From assembly GCF_002007115.1 (NCBI RefSeq), contig NZ_MVAD01000001.1:2170001-2234000 (forward strand): a stretch of 64,000 nucleotides of DNA. Reading direction: 5' to 3'. The notes beneath the pieces are model-generated. The model was not told where the DNA came from, searched no databases, and saw only the letters and a program-made list of their open reading frames with translations. Below are positions 8,765-18,368 of the stretch, in pieces. Source of the stretch: Massilia sp. KIM (lineage in GTDB: Bacteria > Pseudomonadota > Gammaproteobacteria > Burkholderiales > Burkholderiaceae_D). Each line of letters starts with the position of its first letter. Position 1 is the first letter of the stretch. The position numbers were made by a program, and so were the translations under genes.

Positions 8765-10181
8765 CGCCCTGCTGCGCGCCGCCGCCGCGCTGTTCTCCTC
8801 CCTGTTCGTCCTCGCCGGCGCCCATGCCGCGACCGTCCTCATCATCAACCAGAACGAACCCGGCGTCGGTTTCAACGACCCCACCCCGGCGACGCCCGTC
8901 GGCGGCAACATGGGCACCACCTTGGGCCAGCAGCGCCTGATCGCCTTCCAGCGCGCCGCCGAGATCTGGGGCGCCACGCTCAGCAGTCCGGTCCCGATCC
9001 GGGTCGGCGCCTCCTTCGTGCCCCTGAACTGCACCACGACGGGTGCCGTGCTCGGTTCGGCCGGCGCCAATGAAATCTGGACCGACTTTCCGAACGCACC
9101 GCGCGCCAATACCTGGTATCCGAGCGCGCTGGCCAGCAAACTGGTCGGATTCGACGTCAGCGACCCGGCCGATGCGCACATCGTCGCCCGCTTCAATTCG
9201 CGGCTCGGCCTGTTCCCCGATTGCGTGCCTGGCCTGACCTTCTACCTCGGCCTGGACAATAACGCGGGCAGCCAGATCGACCTGGTCACCGTCCTGCTGC
9301 ACGAGATGGCCCATGGTCTCGGTTTCCAGACCTATACCAGTGGCGCCAGCGGCCGGCAGATCCGGGGCATTCCCTCGGTATGGGATCACTTTTTGGTCGA
9401 CAACCGCACCGAGCAGACCTGGGCCCAGATGAGCAACGCCGAGCGCGCCGCTTCCGCCATCAACTGGCGCCGCCTGTCCTGGAACGGTCCCAACGTGACC
9501 GCGGCCGTCCCGGCCGTGCTGGCGCCGGCGCCGGTGCTGCGCATCACCGGACGGGTCGCGGGCGATGCCGCCGGCTCCTATGCGGTCGGCACCGCCTCCT
9601 TCGGCCCGCCGCTGAGTGCGGTCGTGGTACGCGGACAGCTGATGCCCGTGGTCGACCAGGCGAACGGCCTCGGCTACGCCTGTGCCGCCCTCACTCCCGC
9701 CAACGTCCTGGCAGTGCGCGGCAACGTGGCCCTGGTCGACCGCGGCGGCGGCTGCGGCTTCACCGACAAGGCGCGCAACTTGCAGGCCGCCGGCGCCATC
9801 GGGATGGTAGTGGCCGACAATGCGCCCGGCGAGGTCGCCGGCATGAACGGCGTGGACGCGTCGATCACCATCCCCTCGGTGCGCGTCACCCAGGCCGACG
9901 GGCTCCGCCTCAAGACCGCCCTGCAGTACCGCTCGCGCACCCGCTCGGGAGTGGTCGCCGCACTGGGTGCGAGCACCACGCGGCTGGCCGGCGCGGACTC
10001 GGACAACCGCATCCTGATGTACACGCCCACCACGCATCAGCCCGGTTCATCGGTGTCTCACTACACCACCGAGGCGCGTCCCAACCAGTTGATGGAGCCA
10101 TCCATCAGTTCGGACCTGGAGCACGTGGTGACGCCGCCGCGCGACCTGACCTATCCGCTGCTGCGCGATATTGGCTGGTAA
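8751..10181 (+). CDS. secreted zinc metalloprotease with PA domain
   Basis: A 476-residue exported protein. A signal peptide of about 26 residues ends in AGAHA. The zinc site HEMAHGLGF lies at residues 184-192, matching the HExxHxxG metzincin-like pattern with the catalytic glutamate present. A protease-associated (PA) insert follows at about 250-370, recognisable by GNVALVDRGGGCGFTDKARN and AGAIGMVVADN. The C-terminus ends PPRDLTYPLLRDIGW, which is common in this protease family. It probably degrades or trims extracellular protein. The overlap with the preceding small gene and the nearby PEP-CTERM gene suggest a surface-protein processing cluster (inference). Confidence 0.88.
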   Translation: MRAANALLRAAAALFSSLFVLAGAHAATVLIINQNEPGVGFNDPTPATPVGGNMGTTLGQQRLIAFQRAAEIWGATLSSPVPIRVGASFVPLNCTTTGAVLGSAGANEIWTDFPNAPRANTWYPSALASKLVGFDVSDPADAHIVARFNSRLGLFPDCVPGLTFYLGLDNNAGSQIDLVTVLLHEMAHGLGFQTYTSGASGRQIRGIPSVWDHFLVDNRTEQTWAQMSNAERAASAINWRRLSWNGPNVTAAVPAVLAPAPVLRITGRVAGDAAGSYAVGTASFGPPLSAVVVRGQLMPVVDQANGLGYACAALTPANVLAVRGNVALVDRGGGCGFTDKARNLQAAGAIGMVVADNAPGEVAGMNGVDASITIPSVRVTQADGLRLKTALQYRSRTRSGVVAALGASTTRLAGADSDNRILMYTPTTHQPGSSVSHYTTEARPNQLMEPSISSDLEHVVTPPRDLTYPLLRDIGW

Positions 10182-10329
10182 TGCGCGGCTGGTGGTGAGT
10201 TGCCCGTAGTATGTGACATAGTCAGTGGCCGGTAGTGCGTGCCCGGCTCAGGCGACGGGCAGTGAGCGGCCGCCGAGGCTGCCGGTCTGCGGCAGGCAGC
10301 TGGCGGCCGGTCGCCGATGGCCGCACAGC

Positions 10330-10364
10330 AAAAAGGCCGGCCGCCCCGAGGGGCGCCGGCCTTT
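10330..10364 (-). terminator. Rho-independent terminator of ppa
   Basis: On the minus strand a GGCCGGC-GCCCC stem closes over a short loop and runs into TTTTTGC, 21 bases after the ppa stop. The rest of the 10182-10384 gap shows no gene. Confidence 0.8.
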
Positions 10365-10384
10365 GCGCATGAAGCGTGGCGGGA

Positions 10385-10924
10385 TTACGCCTGGCTCTTC
10401 TGCTTGAATGCGGCCACGCCGTTGGTGATCTCGGCCTTGGCGGCTTCGGCATCGGCCCAGCCTTCGATCTTGACCCACTTGCCCGGCTCCAGGTCCTTGT
10501 AGTGCTCGAAGAAGTGCTGGATCTGCTGCAGGCGCAGCTCTTCCAGGTCTTCCAGCTTCTGGATCTTCTTGTACATCGGCAGGACCTTCTCGACCGGAAC
10601 GGCGATCACTTTGGCATCGCCGCCGCCGTCGTCGGTCATCTTCAGCACGCCCAGTGCGCGGCAGCGCACCACCACGCCCGGCGGCAGCGGGAAGGGAGTG
10701 ATCACCAGCACGTCGCAGGGGTCGCCGTCATCGGCGATGGTCTGCGGCACGTAGCCGTAGTTGCACGGATAGTGCATCGCGGTGCCCATGAAGCGGTCGA
10801 CGAAGATCGCGCCGCTGTCCTTGTCGACCTCGTATTTGACCGGGTCGGCGTTCATCGGGATTTCGATGATGACGTTGAAGTCGTTCGGCACGTCTTTGCC
10901 GGCTGGGACGTTGTTCAAGCTCAT
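10385..10924 (-). CDS. ppa: inorganic pyrophosphatase
   Basis: A 179-residue family I soluble pyrophosphatase that hydrolyses PPi to two phosphates and so pulls biosynthetic reactions forward. The signature is [11 protein letters not shown] at residues 64-74, with the metal-binding aspartates of the DxDPxD motif. The N-terminal [20 protein letters not shown] and YGYVPQT stretches are conserved. Length is typical for bacterial hexameric enzymes. A GGAGGAG-like ribosome site lies just upstream, and a perfect TATAAT at 10966-10971 serves as the -10 element. Confidence 0.97.
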   Translation of the reverse strand: MSLNNVPAGKDVPNDFNVIIEIPMNADPVKYEVDKDSGAIFVDRFMGTAMHYPCNYGYVPQTIADDGDPCDVLVITPFPLPPGVVVRCRALGVLKMTDDGGGDAKVIAVPVEKVLPMYKKIQKLEDLEELRLQQIQHFFEHYKDLEPGKWVKIEGWADAEAAKAEITNGVAAFKQKSQA

Positions 10925-10965
10925 GGAGGAGTCCTTGGTTGCTGAAGAATCAATAATAGAGCGCC

Positions 10966-10971
10966 ATTATA
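10966..10971 (-). promoter_or_regulatory. -10 element of the ppa promoter
   Basis: TATAAT on the minus strand, 42 bases upstream of the ppa start codon. No convincing -35 hexamer lies 16-18 bases further up. Confidence 0.55.
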
Positions 10972-11058
10972 GCGAATGCGCTATCGCTTGTGCGGCGCAG
11001 CAGTGTCCCGTCCCTCAGGGGGCGGACGCCGGACCTGCCGGCGCGCGGCGTGATGTCG

Positions 11059-12255
11059 TCAGAGGATGCTGGCCAGCGCGCACTGGCGATAGTGGTAGGC
11101 CGCCCCCTGCTCCTGGCCCAGCGCCTCGTGCATCTGGGCCAGCTTCAGGTGCGCCTCGCGCACCATGCCGGCCTCGGTCGCGTCCGACAAGGCTCCCTCC
11201 AGGTAGCGCTGGGCCTTGCCCCACAGTTTCTGTTTCAGGCACAGCGCTCCCAGGGTCAGGGCCAGCTCGGGATCGTTCGGACGGGCCCTGAGCCAGGTCT
11301 CGCAGCTCTCGATCTGGGCCAGCAGCGAGGGCGAGCCGGCCGGGCTGGCGGCGTCGCGGTAGGCGCGCACCACGCGCTCGTCCCAGTTGGCCTTGAGCGC
11401 CTCCTCGGCGATGGCGCGCGCCTCGTCGTGCAGGCCGCGCGCGTTGAAGGCGGTGGCGGCGCGCGCCGCAATATAGGGCACGCTGCGGTCCTGGGCCGGC
11501 ACCGTGGCCCACACGCGGCGGATCGATTCGGCGTCGTGGCCCGGCTCGCCCAGCAGGGCTTCATAGGCCATCTCGCGCAGGCGCGTCGACAGCGCCGGAT
11601 GCAGGGCCTTGCGCTTGTCCAGGATGCGCACCAGGCGCAGCACCTCGGGCCAGTTGCGCGCCTGCTGGTTGGCCTTCATGGCCCACTGCAGGGCGTGGAT
11701 GTGGCGCTGGCCGCTGGCGTTCAGCTCGGCCACGGCCTCCAGCGCCGCCTCGGGCTGGTGGTCGTCGACCAACAGCTCGGTCACGGTCATCAGGCGCGCG
11801 GTCTTGAGCGAGGCGTCGTGGGCGATGCCGGCCAGCCAGGCGTCGCGGCGCGCCGGTTCGCGCATGCGGTGGGCGGCGCGGGCCCCGATCAGGCCCGCCA
11901 GGCCGGCGTTCTCGGGCAGTTCGGCGGCGCGCATGGCGGCCTTCTCGGCGTGGCCGAAGCGGCCCTCGAACAAGGCCTTGAGCGCGTCGCGCAAGCCCTT
12001 GTTGCCTTCGCGCTCACGCTTGCGCTGGCGGTAGGCGGCGACCCGCTCCGGCATCCTGACGGTGGCGTTCAGCGCCCGCACCAGGCCGTACAGCACCACG
12101 AACAGCAGGACCAGCAGCACCACGAACAGGTTGAGCGACATGTCGATCCGGTGCGGCGGATAGAACAGCACCACATTGCCCGGATTGAAGCGCGCGGTCA
12201 CGGCAATGCCGATGGCGGCGGCCATCAGCGCGACTAACCAGAGGAGTAAACGCAT
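11059..12255 (-). CDS. hemY: HemY-type inner-membrane tetratricopeptide protein
   Basis: A 398-residue protein with two N-terminal membrane helices (about residues 1-20 and 42-65, LNLFVVLLVLLFVVLYGLV). A long helical, TPR-like periplasmic or membrane-attached region follows. This matches proteobacterial HemY of the hemCDXY operon. It is not the Bacillus protoporphyrinogen oxidase that shares the name. Its exact role in late haem synthesis is unresolved. It begins four bases after hemX ends and is the last gene of the operon. Confidence 0.9.
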   Translation of the reverse strand: MRLLLWLVALMAAAIGIAVTARFNPGNVVLFYPPHRIDMSLNLFVVLLVLLFVVLYGLVRALNATVRMPERVAAYRQRKREREGNKGLRDALKALFEGRFGHAEKAAMRAAELPENAGLAGLIGARAAHRMREPARRDAWLAGIAHDASLKTARLMTVTELLVDDHQPEAALEAVAELNASGQRHIHALQWAMKANQQARNWPEVLRLVRILDKRKALHPALSTRLREMAYEALLGEPGHDAESIRRVWATVPAQDRSVPYIAARAATAFNARGLHDEARAIAEEALKANWDERVVRAYRDAASPAGSPSLLAQIESCETWLRARPNDPELALTLGALCLKQKLWGKAQRYLEGALSDATEAGMVREAHLKLAQMHEALGQEQGAAYHYRQCALASIL

Positions 12256-12258
12256 GGC

Positions 12259-13440
12259 TTATTGCTTCGCTTTGTAGTTGCGCACGGCGTTCAGGCTGTC
12301 CGCCAGGGTCGGCATCTCGATCTGCAGGTTGTTGGCCTGCACCTGGCGCAGCGCCGCCTGCACCGACTGGGTGGCGCGGGCGCGCGTGTCGAAATACTTG
12401 AGCAGGGTTTCCTGGGCGGTCTCGAGGTCGTCGCGGAAGGTCGCCTCGTTGCGCGACAGCAGGGCCAGGCGGGCGTTCAGCAGGCGCAGCTTGAGGTTCT
12501 CGCGCACGAAATACGATTCGCTCGGCGACAGCATCAGCGCCTCCGGCTGCTCGACGCTGCGCACGCGGATCAGTTGCCGCACGTCGTCCCACATCTCCTG
12601 GCTCCAGTTGCGCCAGGTCTGGGTCAGGCGCTCGCCAACGGTCAGGGCGGCCTTGGGCTCCTCTTCCTTCTTGCGGGTGCTGCGCAGCGGCGCGGCCGGC
12701 AGCAGCGGCTGCTCGCTGGAGACCATCGGCAGGGTATCGATCTGGGCGATCGCATTGTCCAGGCGCAGGGCGACGCCGGCCATGTCCACGGCCGGGGTGG
12801 CCTTGAGCTTTTCGATGTCGGCCGCGATCGCGCGGCGGATGGTGAGGAATTGCGGCTTGTCCGAGCGCGACAGCGAGCGGTCGGCGTTCTGCAGCGCGAT
12901 CAGGGCGCCCTGCACGTTGCCGGCCAGCTGCAACTGCTGGCTGGCGGTGGACAGCACCTGCTCGATCTCCGACAGCGCCCACTCGTCGCGGTTCTTCGAC
13001 AAGTCCTGGTAGAGCTGCTCGAGGGCCAGTTGCTGGCTCTGGGCCTCGCTCTGGCGGCTTTCCAGCACCCCGACCTTGATCTGGAGCTCCTTGGCCTGGT
13101 CCGACACCTCGCGCGCCAGCGCGGCGGTCTCGGCGTTCACGGCATTGCCTTTCTGCAGGCTCTGGGCCATGTCCTTGCGCAGGCTGTTGATGCGGCTGTG
13201 CGAGGAGATGGTCTGCACCGCCAGTAGCACGGCCAGCGCCACCAGCGCCAGCGGCAGCGGCTGCTGCAGGGTCTGGAACAGGCCACGGCCTGCCGCGCGT
13301 GCGCCGCCGGCGCCCTGCGAGGGGCCTTGCGGCTGCGGCTGTGGCTGCGGCTGTGCCGGCGCCGGCTCGGCTTTCTGCAGGCTCGGGGCCGGGGCGCCGG
13401 AGGGCTCGGGGTGGTCTGGTTGATGTGGCAGTTCGTTCAT
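12259..13440 (-). CDS. hemX: HemX-family protein (often annotated uroporphyrinogen-III C-methyltransferase)
   Basis: A 393-residue protein. A Pro/Gln/Ala-rich cytoplasmic N-terminus (to about residue 60) is followed by one membrane helix (LPLALVALAVLLAVQTI) and a coiled-coil periplasmic domain with long Gln/Glu/Leu helices. There is no SAM-binding methyltransferase fold, so the common name is misleading. The start at 13440 places the gene two bases after the hemD stop; an earlier in-frame ATG would run deep into hemD and is rejected. The protein probably organises haem enzymes at the membrane (inference). Confidence 0.9.
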   Translation of the reverse strand: MNELPHQPDHPEPSGAPAPSLQKAEPAPAQPQPQPQPQGPSQGAGGARAAGRGLFQTLQQPLPLALVALAVLLAVQTISSHSRINSLRKDMAQSLQKGNAVNAETAALAREVSDQAKELQIKVGVLESRQSEAQSQQLALEQLYQDLSKNRDEWALSEIEQVLSTASQQLQLAGNVQGALIALQNADRSLSRSDKPQFLTIRRAIAADIEKLKATPAVDMAGVALRLDNAIAQIDTLPMVSSEQPLLPAAPLRSTRKKEEEPKAALTVGERLTQTWRNWSQEMWDDVRQLIRVRSVEQPEALMLSPSESYFVRENLKLRLLNARLALLSRNEATFRDDLETAQETLLKYFDTRARATQSVQAALRQVQANNLQIEMPTLADSLNAVRNYKAKQ

Positions 13441-13442
13441 TC

Positions 13443-14204
13443 TTATGATTGTAGCGCGGCAAGTAGGCGTGCGTCTCCGGAACCTGTCAGCGTGACGTGC
13501 GCGCATCCCAGTTCGCGCGCGGTGTCGGCGATGCGGGCGTGGGGCACGATCAGGTGCTGGCTGCGCAGGCGCGCCAGTCCGGCGTCGGGGTCGAGCTCCC
13601 GGACCAGCCCGGCCAGCCCGCGCAGGGCTTCGGAGCTCGTGATTATCCAGTCGTTTGGCTGCGCCAGCAAGGCGTTCAGCCGTTCGGCAAGGGGCGGGCT
13701 CAAGGGCGGGACGCGGCGCCGGTAGGCGGTCACCGTCTCCACTAGGGCGCCGGCGGCGCGCAGGCTGTCGGCCAGCAGTTCGCGCCCGCCGTCGCCGCGC
13801 ACGATCAGGACCCGGCGCCCGCGCAGGGCGGCCAGGTCGAGCGTGGCCAGCAGGTGTTCCGAATCGCTGGCCTCGCCCTCGGCCGGGCAGTGGATGGTGG
13901 CGTTCTCATCCGTTACCCCGTGGCGCGCCAGCGCCAGCCGGCTGCCCTCCCCCACCACCGCCGCCGCCACGCCGGCCGGCCAGCCGTCCAGGTGGGCGAA
14001 GGCGGCGTCCACCGCATTCGGCGACACGAAGGCCACCAGCGCGAATTCCGGCAGGCGCGCCAGCACGGCGCGCAGCGTGGCGGGGTCCTCGACCGGGGCG
14101 ATGTCCAGCAGCGGCAGCAGCACCGGCCTAAGGCCGAGCGCGGCCACGGCCCGGGCCAGCGGCTCGGCCTGGGCTTGCGGCCGGGTGATGACGACTTCAG
14201 GCAT
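13443..14204 (-). CDS. hemD: uroporphyrinogen-III synthase
   Basis: A 253-residue HemD that cyclises hydroxymethylbilane to uroporphyrinogen III with inversion of ring D. Conserved blocks are [17 protein letters not shown] at the N-terminus, [11 protein letters not shown] near 63, [20 protein letters not shown] near 128 and [13 protein letters not shown] near 185. Sequence identity in this family is always low; position between hemC and hemX supports the call. The ATG at 14204 overlaps the hemC end by eight bases. Confidence 0.94.
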   Translation of the reverse strand: MPEVVITRPQAQAEPLARAVAALGLRPVLLPLLDIAPVEDPATLRAVLARLPEFALVAFVSPNAVDAAFAHLDGWPAGVAAAVVGEGSRLALARHGVTDENATIHCPAEGEASDSEHLLATLDLAALRGRRVLIVRGDGGRELLADSLRAAGALVETVTAYRRRVPPLSPPLAERLNALLAQPNDWIITSSEALRGLAGLVRELDPDAGLARLRSQHLIVPHARIADTARELGCAHVTLTGSGDARLLAALQS

Positions 14205-15207
14205 CCAGGGCGGCTTCCTGGCGGCAGGCCGCCAGGATCCCATGCGCGTCCTGACTGTCCAGCAGCGCCGCGACCTGCTCGCCCAGCAGTTCCGGGCGGT
14301 CGGCCGGGCCACGCACCTCGCCGCTGGCGACGCGCTTGCCGTCCGGGGTGGCGACCATGGCGCGCAGGCGCAGTTCCTCGCCCTCGACCTGGGCGAAGGC
14401 GGCCAGCGGGATCTGGCAGCTGCCGCCGAAGATGCGCGAGACCTTGCGCTCGGCCATGACCGCGCGCTCGGTGTCCTGGTGGTTGAGCGCGGCCAGCACG
14501 GCGCGCAGGTCGACGCCGTCGCTGCGCGGCGCGCTCAGGATCTCGATGCCCATGGCGCCCTGCCCGGCCGCCGGCAGGCTGTATTCCGGCTCGAGCAGCG
14601 CGCGGATGCGCCCCGCCATGCCCAGCCGGTTGAGGCCAGCCGCGGCCAGGATGATGGCCGCGTAGTCACCGCGATCGAGCTTGCCCAGGCGGGTGTCGAG
14701 GTTGCCGCGCAGCGGCTGGATCACCAGGTGGGGGTAGCGCGCCGAGATCAGGGCCTGGCGGCGCAGGCTGCTGGTGCCGACCACGGCCCCGGCCGGCAGC
14801 GCGTCCAGGCTGGCATAGTCGTTCGAGACGAAGGCGTCGCGCGGGTCTTCGCGTTCCGTCACGGCGGCCAGTTCGAAGCCTTCCGGCAGCTCCATCGGCA
14901 TGTCCTTGAGCGAGTGCACGGCCAGGTCGGCGCGGCCCTCGGCCATGGCGACTTCCAGTTCCTTGACGAACAGGCCCTTGCCGCCAACCTTGGACAGGGT
15001 GCGGTCCAGGATCTGGTCGCCCCGTGTTGTCATTCCTAGAATTTCTACGCTGCAGTGCGGATATAATGCGGCGAGACGATCGCGGACGTGTTCCGCCTGC
15101 CACATGGCTAGGCGGCTCTCTCGGGATGCGATAATCAGTTTCGCGGGCGCCTTGGGCGCCGATTCAGTAGCTTTCAACACGGATTCTTTCACTGTCGTTG
15201 AGCCCAT
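14197..15207 (-). CDS. hemC: porphobilinogen deaminase (hydroxymethylbilane synthase)
   Basis: A 336-residue HemC that joins four porphobilinogens into hydroxymethylbilane. The dipyrromethane-binding cysteine is Cys264 in IFGGSCQIP, the catalytic aspartate lies in VHSLKD (97-102), and [17 protein letters not shown] and [10 protein letters not shown] are classic. The start at 15207 is preferred to upstream ATGs (15237, 15294) because a likely extended -10 (TGATAAAAT) at 15248-15256 would start transcription near 15240. The N-terminus is about 22 residues longer than in E. coli. Confidence 0.95.
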   Translation of the reverse strand: MGSTTVKESVLKATESAPKAPAKLIIASRESRLAMWQAEHVRDRLAALYPHCSVEILGMTTRGDQILDRTLSKVGGKGLFVKELEVAMAEGRADLAVHSLKDMPMELPEGFELAAVTEREDPRDAFVSNDYASLDALPAGAVVGTSSLRRQALISARYPHLVIQPLRGNLDTRLGKLDRGDYAAIILAAAGLNRLGMAGRIRALLEPEYSLPAAGQGAMGIEILSAPRSDGVDLRAVLAALNHQDTERAVMAERKVSRIFGGSCQIPLAAFAQVEGEELRLRAMVATPDGKRVASGEVRGPADRPELLGEQVAALLDSQDAHGILAACRQEAALDA

Positions 15208-15247
15208 CCGGACGATGCCAGTAACCGGCTCATGCATAAGATCACAA

Positions 15248-15256
15248 ATTTTATCA
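15248..15256 (-). promoter_or_regulatory. candidate extended -10 element of the hem operon
   Basis: TGATAAAAT on the minus strand in the hemC-ppc divergent gap, with a TG extension but no good -35. It predicts a leader of about 33 bases before hemC. Proposed from sequence only. Confidence 0.35.
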
Positions 15257-15317
15257 TGCGCCCTCTTGCAGACCATGGCCAACCGCCATAGCACAATCTA
15301 TTCAATTTGTGGTCGAT

Positions 15318-18113
15318 ATGGACAACCTAGCTGCACAAGAAGTACTCGGCGCTGACAAGGATGCGCCCCTGAAAGAAGACATTCGCCTGCTCGGCCGCAT
15401 TCTCGGCGACGTGCTGCGCGACCAGGAAGGCGACGACGTGTTCGACGTCGTCGAGACCATCCGCCAGACCGCGGTCCGTTTCCGCCGCGAAGCGGACCCC
15501 AAGGCGGGCGAAGAGCTCACCACCCTGCTGCACAAACTGACCCGCGAACAGACCATCTCGGTGGTGCGGGCCTTCTCGTATTTCTCGCACCTCGCGAACA
15601 TCGCCGAGGACCAGCACCACAACCGCCGCCGCCGCGCCCACCTGCTCCAGGGTTCGCGCGCCCAGGCCGGCAGCGTGGCCTATGCGCTGGGCAAGCTGGT
15701 CGACGCCGGCGTGAGCCAGGAAACGGTCGAGGGCTTCTTCAAGGACGCCCTGATCTCCCCGGTGCTGACCGCCCACCCGACCGAGGTGCAGCGCAAGAGC
15801 ATCCTGGACGCCGAGCACGACATCGCCCGCCTGCTGGCCGAGCGCGACCTGCCGCTCACGCCCAAGGAACGCCAGCGCAACGAGCAGATGCTGCACGCGC
15901 GCATCGCCACCCTGTGGCAGACCCGCATGCTGCGCTACTCCAAGCTGACCGTGGCCGACGAGATCGACAACGCCCTGTCCTACTACCGTATCACCTTCCT
16001 GCGCGAAGTGCCGGCCCTGTACGACGACATCGAATGCGAGATCGCGGCCCACTACGGCAGCGCCGGCGCGCGCCTCGAGAACGCCAACTACCTGCAGATG
16101 GGCAGCTGGATCGGCGGCGACCGCGACGGCAACCCGAACGTCAACGCCGACACCATGCGCCACGCGCTGACCCGGCAGTCGACCACCATCCTCGACTTCT
16201 ATCTCGAGGAAGTGCACGCGCTGGGCGCGGAACTGTCGGCCTCGACCCTGCTCGTGAGCGTCAGCCCGGCCCTGGAAGCCCTGGCCGACGCCTCCACCGA
16301 CAATTCGCCCCACCGCAGCGACGAGCCCTACCGCCGCGCCCTGGTCGGCATCTACGCCCGCCTCGCGGCCACCGCGCGCGAACTGGGCGTGGGCCACATC
16401 CTGCGCAAGGAAGTCGGCCACGCCGCGCCCTACCTCGACCCCGAGCTGTTCGCGGCCGACCTCGAGGTGCTGGCCAGCTCGCTGCGCGACAACCACGGCG
16501 CGATGCTGATCCGTCCGCGCCTCGCGGGCCTGATGCGGGCCGCGCGCATCTTCGGCTTCCACCTGGCCTCGCTCGACATGCGCCAGAGTTCGGACGTGCA
16601 CGAGCGGGTGCTGGCCGAGCTGTTCGCGCGCGCCGGCGTCGAGGACGACTACGCCGCCCTGCACGAGGACCAGAAGGTCGACCTGCTGCTGGCCGAGCTG
16701 AAGCAGCCGCGCCTCTTGTACACGCCCTACGAGGAATACAGCGACGAGACCAACAGCGAGCTGGCGATCCTGCGCACCGCGCGCGAAATCCGCCTGCGCT
16801 ACGGCAACCGCGCGATCCGCAACTACATCATCTCGCACACCGAGACCGTGTCCGACCTGCTCGAGGTCCTGCTGCTGCAGAAGGAGACCGGCCTAATGCG
16901 CGTCTCCGGCGCCGCTTGCGACGCCATGGTGATCCCGCTGTTCGAGACCATCCCCGACCTGCAGCGCGCGGCCGGCATCATGGCCGAGTGGATGTCGATC
17001 CCGCTGGTGGCCAGCGTGATCGAGAAGCAGGGCCGGCTGCAGGAAGTCATGCTCGGCTACTCCGACTCGAACAAGGATGGCGGTTTCCTGACCTCGAACT
17101 GGGAGCTCTACCAGGCCGAACTCAAGCTGGTGCAGGTATTCGCCGAAAAAGGCGTCAAGCTGCGCCTGTTCCACGGCCGCGGCGGCACCGTGGGCCGCGG
17201 CGGTGGTCCGAGCTACGACGCGATCCGGGCCCAGCCGCCGGGCACCGTCAACGGCCAGATCCGCCTGACCGAACAGGGCGAGATCATCGCCTCCAAGTTC
17301 TCCAACCCCGAGATCGGCCGCCGCAACCTTGAGCTGCTGGTGGCGGCGACGCTCGAGGCCAGCCTCAGCCCGCAGTCGGGCAACGCCGCCCAGGCCGCGA
17401 CCCTGGCGCGCTTCGAGGGCGTGATGGCCGAGCTGTCCGAGCGCGCCTACAAGGCCTACCGCAACCTGGTGTACGAGACCCCTGGCTTCACCGACTACTT
17501 CTTCGCCGCCACCCCGATCGCCGAGATCGCGGAGCTGAACCTCGGTTCGCGTCCGGCCTCGCGCAAGTCGACCCGCCGCATCGAAGACCTGCGCGCGATT
17601 CCCTGGGGCTTCTCCTGGGGCCAGTGCCGCCTGCTGCTGCCGGGCTGGTTCGGCTTCGGCGCCGCGGTGAGCGGCTGGCTGGCCGAAGGCGAGCGCGAAA
17701 GCAGGCTGGAACTGCTGCGCACCATGTTCCGCGAGTGGCCCTTCTTCGCCACCCTGCTGTCGAACATGGACATGGTGCTGGCCAAGACCGACCTGGCGAT
17801 CGCCTCGCGCTACGCCGGGCTGGTGGCGGACGTGGAGCTGCGCGAGCGCATCTTCCGCCGCATCTCGGCCGAGCATGGCGAGACCCTGCGCTGCCTCGAG
17901 GCGATCACCGGCGCCAGCGAGCGCCTGGCCGGCAACCCGCTGCTGGCGCGCTCGATCCAGAACCGCTTCGCCTACCTGGACCCGCTCAACCACCTGCAGG
18001 TGGAGCTGATCCATCGGCGCCGCAAGCTGGCCGACAATGTGGATCCGCGCGTCAATCGGGGGATTCACCTGTCGATCAATGGGGTGGCGGCGGGATTGCG
18101 TAATACGGGCTGA
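15318..18113 (+). CDS. ppc: phosphoenolpyruvate carboxylase
   Basis: A 931-residue enzyme that makes oxaloacetate from PEP and bicarbonate to refill the TCA cycle. The catalytic histidine lies in [13 protein letters not shown] (His153). [42 protein letters not shown] and the C-terminal [19 protein letters not shown] are all intact. The ATG at 15318 is chosen; a GTG three codons earlier (15309) is possible, as neither has a clear ribosome site. It is divergent from hemC, a common arrangement in this family of bacteria. Confidence 0.96.
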   Translation: MDNLAAQEVLGADKDAPLKEDIRLLGRILGDVLRDQEGDDVFDVVETIRQTAVRFRREADPKAGEELTTLLHKLTREQTISVVRAFSYFSHLANIAEDQHHNRRRRAHLLQGSRAQAGSVAYALGKLVDAGVSQETVEGFFKDALISPVLTAHPTEVQRKSILDAEHDIARLLAERDLPLTPKERQRNEQMLHARIATLWQTRMLRYSKLTVADEIDNALSYYRITFLREVPALYDDIECEIAAHYGSAGARLENANYLQMGSWIGGDRDGNPNVNADTMRHALTRQSTTILDFYLEEVHALGAELSASTLLVSVSPALEALADASTDNSPHRSDEPYRRALVGIYARLAATARELGVGHILRKEVGHAAPYLDPELFAADLEVLASSLRDNHGAMLIRPRLAGLMRAARIFGFHLASLDMRQSSDVHERVLAELFARAGVEDDYAALHEDQKVDLLLAELKQPRLLYTPYEEYSDETNSELAILRTAREIRLRYGNRAIRNYIISHTETVSDLLEVLLLQKETGLMRVSGAACDAMVIPLFETIPDLQRAAGIMAEWMSIPLVASVIEKQGRLQEVMLGYSDSNKDGGFLTSNWELYQAELKLVQVFAEKGVKLRLFHGRGGTVGRGGGPSYDAIRAQPPGTVNGQIRLTEQGEIIASKFSNPEIGRRNLELLVAATLEASLSPQSGNAAQAATLARFEGVMAELSERAYKAYRNLVYETPGFTDYFFAATPIAEIAELNLGSRPASRKSTRRIEDLRAIPWGFSWGQCRLLLPGWFGFGAAVSGWLAEGERESRLELLRTMFREWPFFATLLSNMDMVLAKTDLAIASRYAGLVADVELRERIFRRISAEHGETLRCLEAITGASERLAGNPLLARSIQNRFAYLDPLNHLQVELIHRRRKLADNVDPRVNRGIHLSINGVAAGLRNTG

Positions 18114-18132
18114 GCGCGGTGTTGGCCGGGGT

Positions 18133-18170
18133 TTCGCGCCTCGGGCGTTGATTCGCGCCTCGGGCGTTGA
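18133..18170 (+). repeat. tandem 19-base duplication
   Basis: TTCGCGCCTCGGGCGTTGA occurs twice head to tail (18133-18151, 18152-18170), 19 bases after the ppc stop. It adjoins the REP pair that follows. Confidence 0.8.
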
Positions 18171-18173
18171 TAC

Positions 18174-18346
18174 AAACTTGGGTCCCCGCCTGCGCGGGGA
18201 CGACGTGCTGGGGCACGAGGCCGTAATCGGCAGTGCCGGAAAGTCGTGCCCTGCAGTGCCGGCGCGACGGAGCTGCCAAAGAGCATAGCCGACCTCAGCA
18301 CGTCGTCCCCGCGCAGGCCTCGGCGGCCCCGCGGTGACCCAAGTTT
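18174..18346. repeat. inverted pair of REP-like elements (REPIN/BIME-like)
   Basis: The left arm 18174-18210 begins AAACTTGGGTCCCCG and ends GACGACGTGCTG. The right arm 18295-18346 is its inverted copy with about 14 extra bases near the core. Both centre on a CCTGCGCGGGG core. The 84 bases between them contain shorter GGCAGTGCCGG palindromes similar to the hairpins at 7251 and 7375. The gap 18114-18368 between ppc and the hydrolase holds no gene. Confidence 0.75.
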
Positions 18347-18368
18347 CTGGAACCACCACCTGCCCCAC

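Noticed and set aside
11059..12255. HemY as protoporphyrinogen oxidase
   Set aside because: No FAD-binding Rossmann motif; it is the TPR-type HemY.
12259..13440. HemX as a true uroporphyrinogen methyltransferase
   Set aside because: No SAM-binding motifs; one membrane helix plus coiled coil, as in HemX.
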